NCBI RefSeq assembly: GCF_902167145.1
Contig: NC_050096.1
Span: forward strand, 181,509,825 to 181,573,824
DNA: 64,000 nt
From: Zea mays
Lineage: Eukaryota > Streptophyta > Magnoliopsida > Poales > Poaceae
Direction: 5' to 3'
Shown here: positions 44,165-55,970 of the stretch, one piece after another
Layout: each line of letters opens with the position of its first letter
How positions within the stretch are numbered: the stretch's first letter is position 1
Position numbers and translations under genes: made by a program
The notes under the pieces: generated by a model
Database searches by the model: none
What the model was told of the DNA's origin: nothing
What the model saw: only the letters and a program-made list of their open reading frames with translations

Positions 44165-46227
44165 TGAAAGTGCATTCATCCCTTTTGTGAGTTTTGGTGA
44201 TTTGGATAACAACACATGTAAAGGTCTAACAAGTTTGCTAAGTGTTGAACAGGAAATTTAGTATGATGAACATACTTGAATAGTGTATAATGATCAGTGA
44301 ACAAGGTTCAACACAAGGTCAAATAACCAGTGAGACAATGCAAATGGATATAATATGGTCTCTATATTGGTTTGAATATATGGACAAGTCCTGAGAAATC
44401 ACTATGCATAAATATGATCATAATAGAGGTTGAAGTGATTAAGAGGATTGGTCAAGCCAAAGTGAATAAGATATGAGGAATCGTGAATTGGCTTGACCAT
44501 ATTACTATTAGTCCATATATGAATATATGAGAATCAAACTAGAGCTTGATTGATCTTAGCAGTTATATCTAGATGACATCCAAGCAAGGTTCACAATATT
44601 GAAGAAATGATTCTCTCAATGGATGCTCAATAGGATGTGACTCAAGAATGGCTTGATAGGGTGAAGATAGCAAGGAAAGGGCTTCGAGGAACTAAGCGAA
44701 GGTGAAGGCCAAGCGACGGCTTGTAGACCGAGGTACCATGGCTAAGGTGAAGAAGAGAGTACTTGCACTAAGTCGATGAACTAATCAGCTATGAAGAGTT
44801 ACAACATGCTGATGCATCAGTAAGGTGACTTGAAGCCATGATTTGAAATCATATATGGTGAAATGGCACAAGTCACAGGCTCGATTTGTGTTTGCTTCAA
44901 AAGGTGAGACAAAGATGTTTGTGATCCTTATGAAGCAACACCATGGAGAAATCACACTTGAGACACCAATGACTCAAGGAGTTTACTTAATTATATTTTA
45001 TTTAACTTGAGTATAGGAATCGTCGTACTATCAAGGGGGGTCCATAAAGAAGGTTGGTGTTGGTACTAAAGCTCAAAATCCTTGATCTAAAACTTCCATT
45101 TTACCCTTGATAATCCTTAGTGAAAGTATGTAGTACAACCTTTTTAAGTCTATCTTGGCCAAAATTGCTTTTTGGAAAAACAGGTTCAACCGGTTTTAAA
45201 ACAGGTTCAACCGGTTTTTGCACTGTTCACCTTTTTTCAAAATACTGGTTCAGCCGGACACTCAACCGGACACTCAACCGGTTTTTGTCTGGTGGAAACC
45301 GGTTCAACCGGTTCTAAAACCAGTTCAACCGGTTTTTGCACTGTTCACTTTTTTCTGCCAGTCTGCTGTGTCAGCCAAAAAGCTGTACGCAGCTTTTTGA
45401 AAACCGGTTCAACCGGTTTTGGGACCGGTTCAACCGGTTTTTGGGCAGAAAAGTCAAAAACGGCTAGTTTTGGAGCCCCACCTATATATACTCACTCCTA
45501 CCTCTCTCCCCACAGCAGAGCACGACTTGGACTCCATTCCTAACCTGAGAAACACCTCCCACTCTCTCTCACACACCTCTTGCCTCTCCCATTTCAAATC
45601 TTTGGAGAGAAATCTTTGAGTGAGTTTGAGAGCTGCAGTTTTTGTACTTCATCTCCAAATCTCTCTTGCTCTTCTTGATTCGAGCTTTGGTACTACATCG
45701 AGTTCTTTGTGGATTCATTACTCTTGGAGCTTCTAGCTCCTAGACGACTAGGTGTCTCTTGTGAGTCTCCAAATCTTGTGGAAGACCACAAGAAAGTTTG
45801 TATTACCCGCTCGTTTGAGCAAAGATTATTGTGTGGGCTTGACCTTTGTGGTCGACAAAGGGAGGATTAGGGTTGAAAGAGACCCGGCTCTTTGTGGGCG
45901 CCTCAACGAGGAAGTAGGGCAACTTAGTGGTGTGACCGAACCTCGGGATAAATCTTGTGTCTCTTGTGTTCTTGTTCATTGTGCTTATTCGTGTTCTTCG
46001 TTCTCTCACCATTCCGTGAAAAATTGTTTATATCTTTTTGGTGTGTGGATTTTGAGAAGTGCCCTTCTCAGATCTACTACTTTGAACCCTGTGTATCATT
46101 TAGAACATCTCATTTCCAAAGTTAACTGGGTGAATTTCAGGATCAATTCAGTTTTACCCAGTTTGCTTCTAGTTTTTGTTGAAAAAGTTTTAACTTGCCT
46201 ATTCACCCCCCCTCTAGGCAACTTTCA
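44165..46227 (+). repeat. Sirevirus-2 5' LTR
   Basis: 2063 bp. U3 has a cluster of the 15 bp palindrome ACCGGTTCAACCGGT (perfect at 45298, 45403 and 45424; near-perfect at about 45183, 45212 and 45320). TATATATA lies at 45483-45490. Confidence 0.9.
45183..45438 (+). promoter_or_regulatory. ACCGGTT-AACCGGT palindrome cluster
   Basis: Three perfect and three near-perfect 15 bp palindromes, plus ACTCAACCGG half-sites around 45261-45281, lie 45-300 bp before the TATA box. The arrangement mirrors the CACCGGAC cluster of Sirevirus-1 with a different core. In the 3' LTR one near-perfect copy is perfect. Confidence 0.75.
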
Positions 46228-46229
46228 AT

Positions 46230-46241
46230 TGGTATCAGAGC
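46230..46241 (+). promoter_or_regulatory. Sirevirus-2 primer binding site
   Basis: TGGTATCAGAGC two bases after the 5' LTR, complementary to initiator methionine tRNA. Confidence 0.9.
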
Positions 46242-46282
46242 CTAATCCTCATTCTAACGCTTAACCGCGTGAGGAAAAGATC

Positions 46283-47827
46283 ATGTCGGGGGGACTAAGA
46301 AACGGAAGTGCTTCTAAGCTTGAAAAAGTTGAGGTTGCCTCGACTTCATCTTTTGGTGCAGATGTTGATCCTAGGGCAATAGACCTTGCCATGAGAATCG
46401 CCGAAAGGATGTTCCTCAAAATGAAGGAAGATGAGGCGAAGAACATTATTGAAGAAGAAGAAAATGATCGATGGAGACCAAACGACGAATCCACCTCTTC
46501 ATAAGGTTCGTCTTTCAAATCCACTTCTCATATGTGCTTTGTTGCTAATGAGAGTGACAGTGAAAGCGAAAGTGAGGATGAGGAGGAGCATGAAAGTGAT
46601 AGTGAAGATGAGGATGATCTTCAAAAATTCTTCGCTCAACTAAGTAAGAAGAACCGGATGAGCTTGCTCAAACTCATGAAAAGAGCGGAAGAACAAAAGG
46701 AAATGCTTCATAAGCAAGAAGATATCCTCATCGAAAAAATCAAAGACTTGGAGAAGTTGACCAAAGAGCATGAGAAGCTAAAGTGCTCTCATGATGATTT
46801 GGTCCAAAGGTATGAAGACATTTCAATTGAGCAAATTAAAGCTATTAATCATTCATCATATATTGCTCAATTAGAAAATAAAAATGCTATGCTCAAGAAC
46901 ACGGTAGAAAAGCTAAACATTGAAAATATAGCTTTACAAGAAAAACATGATATGCTTGTATGCTCTCATAATAAATTTATGGATTCACATATCATGTTAG
47001 AAATGGCTCATGAGGTTGTGTTAACTAATTTGAAATCATACCAACCTCACATGTGCACATGTGTTGAAATTGAAACTATATTACCATGTGCTAACAATTG
47101 TTGTTATCAAGCAAGCCAATCTTCCATTGAGCTAGAAATTTCAGGAATTAGTGATATTTCTATCACACAAGAAAATAAAGAGCTCAAGGAAGAAGTTGGA
47201 ATGCTAAGAAGGAGCTTAACTCGTTTGAAGGGAAAGTGTCATGCTCAACCTTCTCAAGATAACCGTGATAATATGGTGAAAAAGCTTGAGAAGGAGACAA
47301 CCGTAGCATGCACAAAACCCCTTCAAAAGAATACCAAGCTTTCCAAGAAGGGCATGAGCAAAATCCATGGTGAGAAAATTAATGCTCATATGATTTGCTC
47401 TAACAATGTACCTATGTGCTTCAACAAAGAAAGATCAAAGAGAAGCGATAGGAGGTGCTATGGATGCAAGGAGAAGGGCCATGAAATTGATTCATGCCCC
47501 CACATGAAGAATCAAGACCTTGCACAATCAAGAAAGATGACCATAAAAAAGGATGAAAGCAAAAGGCAAATGCATTGCAAGGACAAGCATCGCATTTGCT
47601 ACAATTGCCGTGAAAAAGGTCATCTATTCAAGGTTTGTCCAAAGGGTAAAACTCCTAAGCCTAACTTGTCAATACATTCAAATATGCTTCGGAGACCCAA
47701 ATTTGACTCTTGTACTAGAAAGGTGATGAGTTCACCACATCCTAGGACCAAGGCTATTTGGGTGCCTAAGTCCTTATTGGCTAACCTTGATGGACCTATC
47801 ATGAGATGGGTACCAAAATGTACTTAA
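46283..47827 (+). pseudogene. Sirevirus-2 Gag remnant, domain-deleted
   Basis: ATG 46283 opens MSGGLRNGSASKLEKVEVAS. An in-frame TAA lies at 46502-46504, after which the same frame is open to the stop at 47825-47827. Visible parts: an acidic serine/glutamate stretch (about 46550-46620), a long coiled coil (about 46630-47230), two CCHC knuckles (CYGCKEKGHEIDSC, CYNCREKGHLFKVC) and the Sirevirus Gag C-terminus (IWVPKSLLANLDGP, WVPK). The central copia gag domain present in Sirevirus-1 (the FDGEDYGFW...IWDTL region) is missing. So it could bind RNA but probably cannot build a particle alone. The single stop is the same in the only copy seen; no repair is proposed. Confidence 0.8.
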
Positions 47828-47831
47828 TAAG

Positions 47832-47839
47832 TTTTGCAG
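47832..47839 (+). promoter_or_regulatory. TTTTGCAG after the Sirevirus-2 Gag stop
   Basis: Five bases after the TAA, same position as in Sirevirus-1 although no pol follows. Acceptor-like; function inferred. Confidence 0.35.
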
Positions 47840-48423
47840 GTACCCAGAGATGATATGAAGCTTTGGGGTGCTTGAGCGGTTTAACTCAATTCTTATCTCA
47901 AGCTATCAATCTTACATTGTCTATCCTTTAAGATTGACCCAAAGATGAATTGAGTTGTTATATCACTAACTTCATATTCATCTCTAGCAAGAACTTGTGT
48001 TGTAGGGAATAAGGATTAATCTTTGTGGGAATCAAGCAAAAGGCCTACAACCAAGTGATATCCAAAGGATGGTAACAATTAAATCTTAAGTGCACATTGT
48101 TTTTAATTAGTATATTCCTTTGTGTCTTTTGTAGCCACATAAGAAAAATGAAGCACTTGAGAATGAACTTAAAATATTTTACCTTGTTTTGGAAAAATTC
48201 TAATTATATGGTAGATTGCAAGTTCATATTTTTATATTGTGACAATCTACATGCTTTAATTGATTGTATGTATCTTGTGGCATATTTCAAGTTAATCATC
48301 ATATTATTGCCATGACCTAGACATAAAGAGTATTATCCCATGTTCTTAAATGAATAGAGTGCTAAGTAAGAAATTCAAATTCTTATAGCACTTACCAAAT
48401 GGGGAATTCTCTATATGACTAGA

Positions 48424-48471
48424 GTTGTGAGACTAATGTTTTTATCTAAGTGATTTATGTAGTTTCACAAC
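48424..48471 (+). repeat. GAGACTA/TAGTTTC hairpin
   Basis: GTTGTGAGACTA (48424-48435) pairs with TAGTTTCACAAC (48460-48471), one wobble pair, 24-base loop. Confidence 0.55.
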
Positions 48472-48718
48472 ATGAGAATGTGTTTCCCAAATGGAGTGTG
48501 CCATTCATCATTCAAAGAAGATTGAACCAATACTATGTGAAGTATTCATTCTTGTTTAAATTGGTTTTGAGTCTTCTACATTAATCACTCACCATGCTAT
48601 GAATTAAACTTGCCATGTAAACTTAATTAAATAATCATGCTACTTTCATTTTTTTACAATTGATGTTATGCATGATGCTTGTAAGGGTAATTTAGTTCAT
48701 ATCATGAGGTTTCCTTGT

Positions 48719-48760
48719 TTTAGTAACCTTCTTGTCATTCATATACCAGAGGTTGCTAAA
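48719..48760 (+). repeat. Loop-conserved hairpin module 1
   Basis: Stem TTTAGTAACC (48719-48728) / GGTTGCTAAA (48751-48760) with one wobble; loop contains GTCATTCATATA. Outer flanks GTTTCCT and AGGAAAC also pair. Confidence 0.55.
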
Positions 48761-49127
48761 TAGGAAACTATCGCTTGTGTTACTAATACAATCTCTTTTA
48801 AGATATTTCATGGAAATTCATAAGTAGAGATTGTGCTCTTTCAATTGGTAAAATCACAAGTTTTAAAGGTTAATCTTCACCTAAAATAAAGATTAGGAAT
48901 GCTCAAGGCAAAGGTATGGAACTAGTTGTTTCATTTGGTATGTGACCAATAATAGTTCCTTTCAAGTGACATTCTTTCAATTGGTAATAATCTATTCTAT
49001 GGAAAGTAATGTCAATATGAAGGTTAAATTCCTTTGGCTTACATTTGTAAATTGGTGCATATTGTTAATTCACTCCTCCATGTGCATTAACTTAAAAGGA
49101 ATTTAATTTATGCCTTTATGCCTCATA

Positions 49128-49168
49128 AATGATGATTTGTCTGCCATTCATATATAAAAATCATCATT
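49128..49168 (+). repeat. Loop-conserved hairpin module 2
   Basis: Perfect 11 bp stem AATGATGATTT (49128-49138) / AAATCATCATT (49158-49168); loop contains GCCATTCATATATAA. Confidence 0.55.
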
Positions 49169-50094
49169 CATTAAATACTTCCTTGTATCACTAATATCTC
49201 TTTTCGAAGTGCTTTTTCGACTAGTTTTAAAAGGTAAAGAGATAACAAGCTAAAGAAGGAAGTCTCCACAATTGAAGAAAAGAAGAATACTTAGATGACA
49301 CCATCTCATATAGTAAGATCTTTCAATTGATATAACAAATGGTACATTCTATATGGTGGTAAGTATTCTTAGGCATAAGTTAATTCATTGCAAATTTTTC
49401 ATGCCTTGTCCAATATATGTAATGTACTCCTCTTGAGACTCTTAACTGAATTGAAAGTGCATGTGGCAAGTCATTCAAATACTTGATGCACATATCTAGT
49501 GGGAGAACATTATATATCTTGTGTCATAGAGAATAAGTTTCACTTGAGTAAGCTATACTAAGACAATCCAAAATGATAAATTTGTATCTCATTCATATGG
49601 ATTGTAAACTTTGTTTTCTAAATAGCTACTCTTGATGCAGTTTAAAATTCCCTTATCGTTAATTCTAAAAGTGCATAAGAATCCTTTTTGTTGATATTCA
49701 TCACATACATATGCACTAACATGGATATGATTTTTAAACTGTAAAAGGTACAATTAGTGATCCGTACTCTCTAAATTTTGGAAACCCATATTTTGATATC
49801 TTAGAAATCTACTTCAATCGATATCATATGCTTCACATTGAATTGGATCACTAAGTTGTAAATTCCATGCATAACTTGTCTTTATGATATGAATGCTTGT
49901 GCGACTAACCTTGATAAGCTAGGTGCACCCAAAGTCAAGGTAGGTTCATCATCAAGAAGGCGACACAATGATGTATTAATAAAAGGAGAAAAGGCTCCTA
50001 TTCTTAACTCTAGTTTTTATCTATGCAATTAAATATTGACTTGAAACCATGTAAGATGGTTGTCAAGTATATGTGGGTGTCTACACAAAGAGAA

Positions 50095-50199
50095 AGGCCA
50101 CAATAAAGATTGTGTGGGTACTCAAGGCTCTTACCACTAATCTCAAAGGACCCAATTCAAATTGGGTACCAAGATATGAAGCTTAAACTTGTTTTGCAG
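50095..50199 (+). pseudogene. Second Gag C-terminus remnant
   Basis: Reads KIVWVLKALTTNLKGPNSN then WVPRYEA and a stop (TAA about 50186). It is homologous to the Gag end at 47750-47827 and is again followed by TTTTGCAG (50192-50199). It marks the tandem duplication. Confidence 0.6.
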
Positions 50200-50619
50200 G
50201 ATCACTCCTTCAATGGATCAAGTTGGGTGCTCGAAATCATATTTGGAGATAGTAGCAAGGGTGGTAACAACTGAATCTCAAGTGCATATTATTTTCAAAT
50301 CTTATATCTTTTGTGACTTGTGTAGCCACTAAGGAAGAAGAAGCACTTGAGGATACACATCAGTTGTTGATTATGAAATAAAGGTCAAATTGGAAGATGA
50401 ATGAATATTATCATATGGTCAACAATCCAAAATTATGTGACATATTCTCTATCTAGTTAATTTGGATTTGATTCTTCTATATTAGACACTCACCATAATA
50501 TGGATTAAATCAGCCCTTTAAACTTCATTGAACAACCATGCATATTATCCATCTCATTCAAAATATATTGTGCATGAGGGTTCAAGGGAAATTTAGTCCA
50601 TATTATGAGGTTTCTCTAT

Positions 50620-50661
50620 TTTAGCAACTCGTTTGACTTTCACATATAAAGGGTTGCTAAA
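50620..50661 (+). repeat. Loop-conserved hairpin module 3
   Basis: Stem TTTAGCAAC (50620-50628) / GTTGCTAAA (50653-50661); loop contains GACTTTCACATATAA. Duplicate partner of module 1. Confidence 0.55.
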
Positions 50662-50983
50662 TAAGTAACTAGTGCTTGTGCTACTAATGCCATCTTTTGT
50701 GTTGAGTTTATCCATAGAAAATCTATGTTGAGAGATGGTGCTTATTTTTAAATTGGATAAATCACAAGCTTAAAGGATACTATTCAACTAAAGTAAGAAG
50801 AAGTTGATAAGAGGCCAAGGTATGAAAACTTCCTCTCCTTCAGTTGTATTAGTATTCTATCCTTAGTGGGATGTACCATAGTATAGGTTAAATTCATTGC
50901 ATTATAAAATGTTCAGTAGTGCATATAACTTTGACATCAACTATATGTGTGCACTAATTTAAAGGAATTTAGTCTATCCTTTT

Positions 50984-51044
50984 GGGTTTCAATAATGATG
51001 ATTCATTTGCCATCCACATATAAGGATCATCATTTGTGAAACCC
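50984..51044 (+). repeat. Loop-conserved hairpin module 4
   Basis: Inner stem AATGATGAT (50994-51002) / ATCATCATT (51026-51034) and outer stem GGGTTTCA (50984-50991) / TGAAACCC (51037-51044); loop contains GCCATCCACATATAA. Duplicate partner of module 2. Confidence 0.55.
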
Positions 51045-51497
51045 TCTCTTGTGTTTTTAATGCTCTCTTTTCTAAGTGTTACAACGAGGTCCTTCCAAGA
51101 GCTTTCAAGATGGATTCAAAACCAAGCAAAGATGAAAGAAGTTCAAGATCACTTGGTTGGATGAAATTGTAAAGAGAAAAGAGATCACAGTGATTCAAGA
51201 AGGGAGTTACATTTTTTTGTCAACCAAATAATGAAGATGCAGTGACATATTTATATGATATCCTTCATTATGAGGTTTGAGGTTCATATTAGCATGCTCT
51301 ACCCTTCAAGATTTCAATTGATATACTTTTAGTTCTTAAACTTTTAATTGGTATAATTTTCATCATCTATGTAAAGCATGTTATGTTAAACCAAGATATA
51401 GTGCAAACATCTCCTTTAACCTCGTATTGTTGATGTGCATAAGTGTACTTTGTGTACTCTTGCATGCACAAATTGATGGAGAGTTTAGCCTATATCT

Positions 51498-51543
51498 TGT
51501 GAGACTAATGATTTCTTTCAAGTTCATGTTGTGTAGTCTCACA
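51498..51543 (+). repeat. GAGACTA/TAGTCTC hairpin
   Basis: Perfect 10 bp stem TGTGAGACTA (51498-51507) / TAGTCTCACA (51534-51543), 26-base loop. Confidence 0.6.
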
Positions 51544-52266
51544 CCTTGGAGAACATCAAATGAGGATGAGTGGTTCCAAGGAAATGATCAAATATTTACC
51601 ACATGTCACCCCATGGATTAGTTCTATTGGGGAACGATATGTGTTCTCTAGCATAAATTCAATTGTTTCAAATATATTATGCCTTGACCAAGATATATGA
51701 TGAACTCCTCTAAGAATCTTAATTGAATCAAGTGCATGTTACAAGTAATTCGAGTACTTGATGCATACATTTAGGGGGAGCTCATTCGATATCTTGTGTC
51801 CTTAAAGACTAACATTTTCTTTTAGTAAATTTGTGTAGTTCTTTGAAGAGAATGAGTTTCTCTTGATCGTTTAAAGAGGATAAGTTTCTCTTTGAAATGT
51901 CAAGCCTATCAAAAGCTAAGATAGAAATTCATGATTATAATGAAGACCATATGGCATGGAACAAAGGTGTGTCACTCCATGAACTATTGTATTATATTTG
52001 TGTATCTAGGCTCTTACAAGTTAGTGTATGCATGTAAATGCAATATCTTAAGTCACATCATAAGGTTGCACTTGAATCTTGGCTTAAAATATTGCATATC
52101 ATGTCTATTAGTATACCTTTTGATTATGAGTAATTCCTTAAATTGGTGCAATTTCATATTTTCATACTTTATTTGTACCAAGGTTCAAATTGTAGAACTT
52201 AATCCCCTGGCCTCACAAGTCCAAGTGTATAAGCTAAACAAGTATTCATCACTTGTATGCATACAT

Positions 52267-52343
52267 TTAGGGGAAGAATGGTCTATAATTTGAATCTTTG
52301 AGACTAACTTCATTTTCAAGTCTATTATGTGTGTAGTCTCAAA
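52267..52343 (+). repeat. Purine box plus GAGACTA hairpin
   Basis: TTTAGGGGAAGA (about 52266-52277), then a perfect stem TTTGAGACTA (52297-52306) / TAGTCTCAAA (52334-52343). The upstream CCTGGCCTCACAAGTCC (52207) matches a segment just before the same unit in Sirevirus-1 (18778). A weaker unit lies at 51772-51844. Confidence 0.6.
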
Positions 52344-53559
52344 TTAGAAAGGAATCTTCAAGCAAAGACAATCGCTTCCACTGCAAATTTTGATGGGTAT
52401 CAAAGATTCTTTGCTCCAATAAATGTATCTTCTATACATTTCATAAGAGAATGAGTTTCTCTTGTATATGCTACTCCAACGTCATCTAAAATTGGTAAAT
52501 ATGTATCACATCGTTTTGGATTACAAATATCTGAAGTAGCATAGCTTATAGATTCTCCTGTCTAGAACTTAATTGATTAAATAGTGCACATGTTTCTTAT
52601 GTTGCATGATTATGTTCAATTGATACTCCTTTTATGCCAATGGTACTTTAAGTTGCAAATAAGTACTCTCAACAGGTATCAATTGAATTCATATATATGT
52701 GTGCACTAAAACTTGAGGAGAACTTAGTGTAATATGCAATTAGTGATCTGATTATCTATCAAATTGTATCAATTGGTGGTTTTCAATTGATATTTTTCGT
52801 ACATGATCACTAGTTGCATAATTCATACTTGTGCAATTTTCATGCTGCCTCTTGTTATGATAAGAAAATGCCAGGTGACATCTAGACTCCAGGTATCAAG
52901 ATTTATCTTTCAATTAGTATGACAATATTCATTTGATATCTTGGACCTATGTCACAATTATGCCAACAAGAGATTGCAAAATGAACTCTAAACCAAATAC
53001 AACACAAGTGTGGAACACCCCTTTGAAAAGGTAAAACACAAAGGTACATCACTTATGACACTTCTCCATTACCTTTGTGCCATATAAGGACCCTTTTCAT
53101 GATAGTGTGTTCAAATCTTGATTAATCATAATTTCTACCCTTTATATTCTTTATATCTTTTTTGGAGATTTATGACAAAGGGGGAGAAATTGTGCATTAA
53201 AGCTTACCTTTAGTCTTATGTAACTAAGTGTAAGAAGACTTTTGAAAAGGGGGAGAAATAATTGACAAAAGGGGGTTGAATCATAAGTAAAACATAAGAT
53301 AAAGGAAATTGATGAGTGCATAATATGTCATGAGCATCACGTTTATTTATGACACAAAGCACCCTATGAATAGTATGATATAAGTTGTCTTCACTCTTTG
53401 ACCCAAATATGTGGTTTTGGTATTTGAGTACAAAATTGGTATTTTCTGAAATGCACATATTTAGGGGGAGGAAACTATATCATAGGATTCAAAATCTTAT
53501 TTATCAAATCTTATGTAAGCTTTAAATGTGTTGTCATCAATCACCAAAAAGGGGGAGAT

Positions 53560-55622
53560 TGAAAGTGCATTCATCCCTTTTGTGAGTTTTGGTGATTTGG
53601 ATAACAACACATGTAAAGGTCTAACAAGTTTGCTAAGTGTTGAACAGGAAATTTAGTATGATGAACATACTTGAATAGTGTATAATGATCAGTGAACAAG
53701 GTTCAACACAAGGTCAAATAACCAGTGAGACAATGCAAATGGATATAATATGGTCTCTATATTGGTTTGAATATATGGACAAGTCCTGAGAAATCACTAT
53801 GCATAAATATGATCATAATAGAGGTTGAAGTGATTAAGAGGATTGGTCAAGCCAAAGTGAATAAGATATGAGGAATCGTGAATTGGCTTGACCATATTAC
53901 TATTAGTCCATATATGAATATATGAGAATCAAACTAGAGCTTGATTGATCTTAGCAGTTATATCTAGATGACATCCAAGCAAGGTTCACAATATTGAAGA
54001 AATGATTCTCTCAATGGATGCTCAATAGGATGTGACTCAAGAATGGCTTGATAGGGTGAAGATAGCAAGGAAAGGGCTTCGAGGAACTAAGCGAAGGTGA
54101 AGGCCAAGCGACGGCTTGTAGACCGAGGTACCATGGCTAAGGTGAAGAAGAGAGTACTTGCACTAAGTCGATGAACTAATCAGCTATGAAGAGTTACAAC
54201 ATGCTGATGCATCAGTAAGGTGACTTGAAGCCATGATTTGAAATCATATATGGTGAAATGGCACAAGTCACAGGCTCGATTTGTGTTTGCTTCAAAAGGT
54301 GAGACAAAGATGTTTGTGATCCTTATGAAGCAACACCATGGAGAAATCACACTTGAGACACCAATGACTCAAGGAGTTTACTTAATTATATTTTATTTAA
54401 CTTGAGTATAGGAATCGTCGTACTATCAAGGGGGGTCCATAAAGAAGGTTGGTGTTGGTACTAAAGCTCAAAATCCTTGATCTAAAACTTCCATTTTACC
54501 CTTGATAATCCTTAGTGAAAGTATGTAGTACAACCTTTTTAAGTCTATCTTGGCCAAAATTGCTTTTTGGAAAAACAGGTTCAACCGGTTTTAAAACAGG
54601 TTCAACCGGTTTTTGCACTGTTCACCTTTTTTCAAAATACTGGTTCAGCCGGACACTCAACCGGACACTCAACCGGTTTTTGTCTGGTGGAAACCGGTTC
54701 AACCGGTTCTAAAACCGGTTCAACCGGTTTTTGCACTGTTCACTTTTTTCTGCCAGTCTGCTGTGTCAGCCAAAAAGCTGTACGCAGCTTTTTGAAAACC
54801 GGTTCAACCGGTTTTGGGACCGGTTCAACCGGTTTTTGGGCAGAAAAGTCAAAAACGGCTAGTTTTGGAGCCCCACCTATATATACTCACTCCTACCTCT
54901 CTCCCCACAGCAGAGCACGACTTGGACTCCATTCCTAACCTGAGAAACACCTCCCACTCTCTCTCACACACCTCTTGCCTCTCCCATTTCAAATCTTTGG
55001 AGAGAAATCTTTGAGTGAGTTTGAGAGCTGCAGTTTTTGTACTTCATCTCCAAATCTCTCTTGCTCTTCTTGATTCGAGCTTTGGTACTACATCGAGTTC
55101 TTTGTGGATTCATTACTCTTGGAGCTTCTAGCTCCTAGACGACTAGGTGTCTCTTGTGAGTCTCCAAATCTTGTGGAAGACCACAAGAAAGTTTGTATTA
55201 CCCGCTCGTTTGAGCAAAGATTATTGTGTGGGCTTGACCTTTGTGGTCGACAAAGGGAGGATTAGGGTTGAAAGAGACCCGGCTCTTTGTGGGCGCCTCA
55301 ACAAGGAAGTAGGGCACCTTAGTGGTGTGACCGAACCTCGGGATAAATCTTGTGTCTCTTGTGTTCTTGTTCATTGTGCTTATTCGTGTTCTTCGCTCTC
55401 TCACCATTCCGTGAAAAATTGTTTATATCTTTTTGGTGTGTGGATTTTGAGAAGTGCCCTTCTCAGATCTACTACTTTGAACCCTGTGTATCATTTAGAA
55501 CATCTCATTTCCAAAGTTAACTGGGTGAATTTCAGGATCAATTCAGTTTTACCCAGTTTGCTTCTAGTTTTTGTTGAAAAAGTTTTAACTTGCCTATTCA
55601 CCCCCCCTCTAGGAAACTTTCA
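53560..55622 (+). repeat. Sirevirus-2 3' LTR
   Basis: 2063 bp, about five substitutions from the 5' LTR. TATATATA at 54878-54885. Preceded by the purine tract AAAAAGGGGGAGAT. Confidence 0.92.
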
Positions 55623-55970
55623 CAAACTTTGGAAAAAGTTGCGTTTTGGTGCCAAGTTTGAGCTAGTTTGGGAATCTGAGTTGGAAATCTTAAAAAATCA
55701 ACAACTATGACTTAGACTACTTGGACAGACTCTAAACAAGTTTACAAATATGGATGCAAATATCTTCCAATATGTGGCGGTTCTTTGCTGATTCATCCCA
55801 AAACTGACTGAACCTAGCAGAATTTGTTTACTCAATGTAAACATCAGAACCAACAATGGTGATCAATAGCGGCACAAATTGAACATAAATGTAAGTAGCA
55901 AGTGCCTAGTGGCTGCACCGTCTAAACAAGTTTTCCAGCAAACAAGAGCACCTCCCCACGAACAGGGAAG
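55623..55970 (+). mobile_element. Sirevirus-like LTR fragment, right part
   Basis: Begins with the CAAAC duplication and continues 43897-44164. The right end is unclear; after about 55800 nothing is recognised. Confidence 0.5.

Larger units (their letters stand above)
47840..53559 (+). repeat. Expanded 3' noncoding modules replacing pol
   Basis: AT-rich, with no frame longer than about 120 codons. About 47740-49300 and 50100-51150 are diverged tandem copies (period about 2.2-2.4 kb): both contain the Gag C-terminus plus TTTTGCAG, a TGTAGCCAC...GAAGCACTTGAG segment (48130 and 50323), and two hairpin modules each. From 51400 on, units with TTTAGGGGGAG purine boxes (51772, 52267, 53459) and GAGACTA hairpins follow. 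Purine tracts at 53175, 53248 and 53541-53553 precede the 3' LTR. Confidence 0.65.
44165..55622 (+). mobile_element. Sirevirus-2, pol-less, very young, 11.46 kb
   Basis: LTRs of 2063 bp (44165-46227 and 53560-55622) start TGAAAGTGCATTCATCCC and end AACTTTCA. Target duplications are CAAAC (44160-44164 and 55623-55627). The LTRs differ at about five positions, so insertion is recent. The primer site is iMet-type and the 3' purine tract (AAAAAGGGGGAGA) is intact. The interior has a damaged Gag and no protease, integrase, RT or RNase H; 47828-53559 is an AT-rich array of repeated 3'-noncoding modules. It must have been moved by enzymes of another Sirevirus. Confidence 0.9.
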
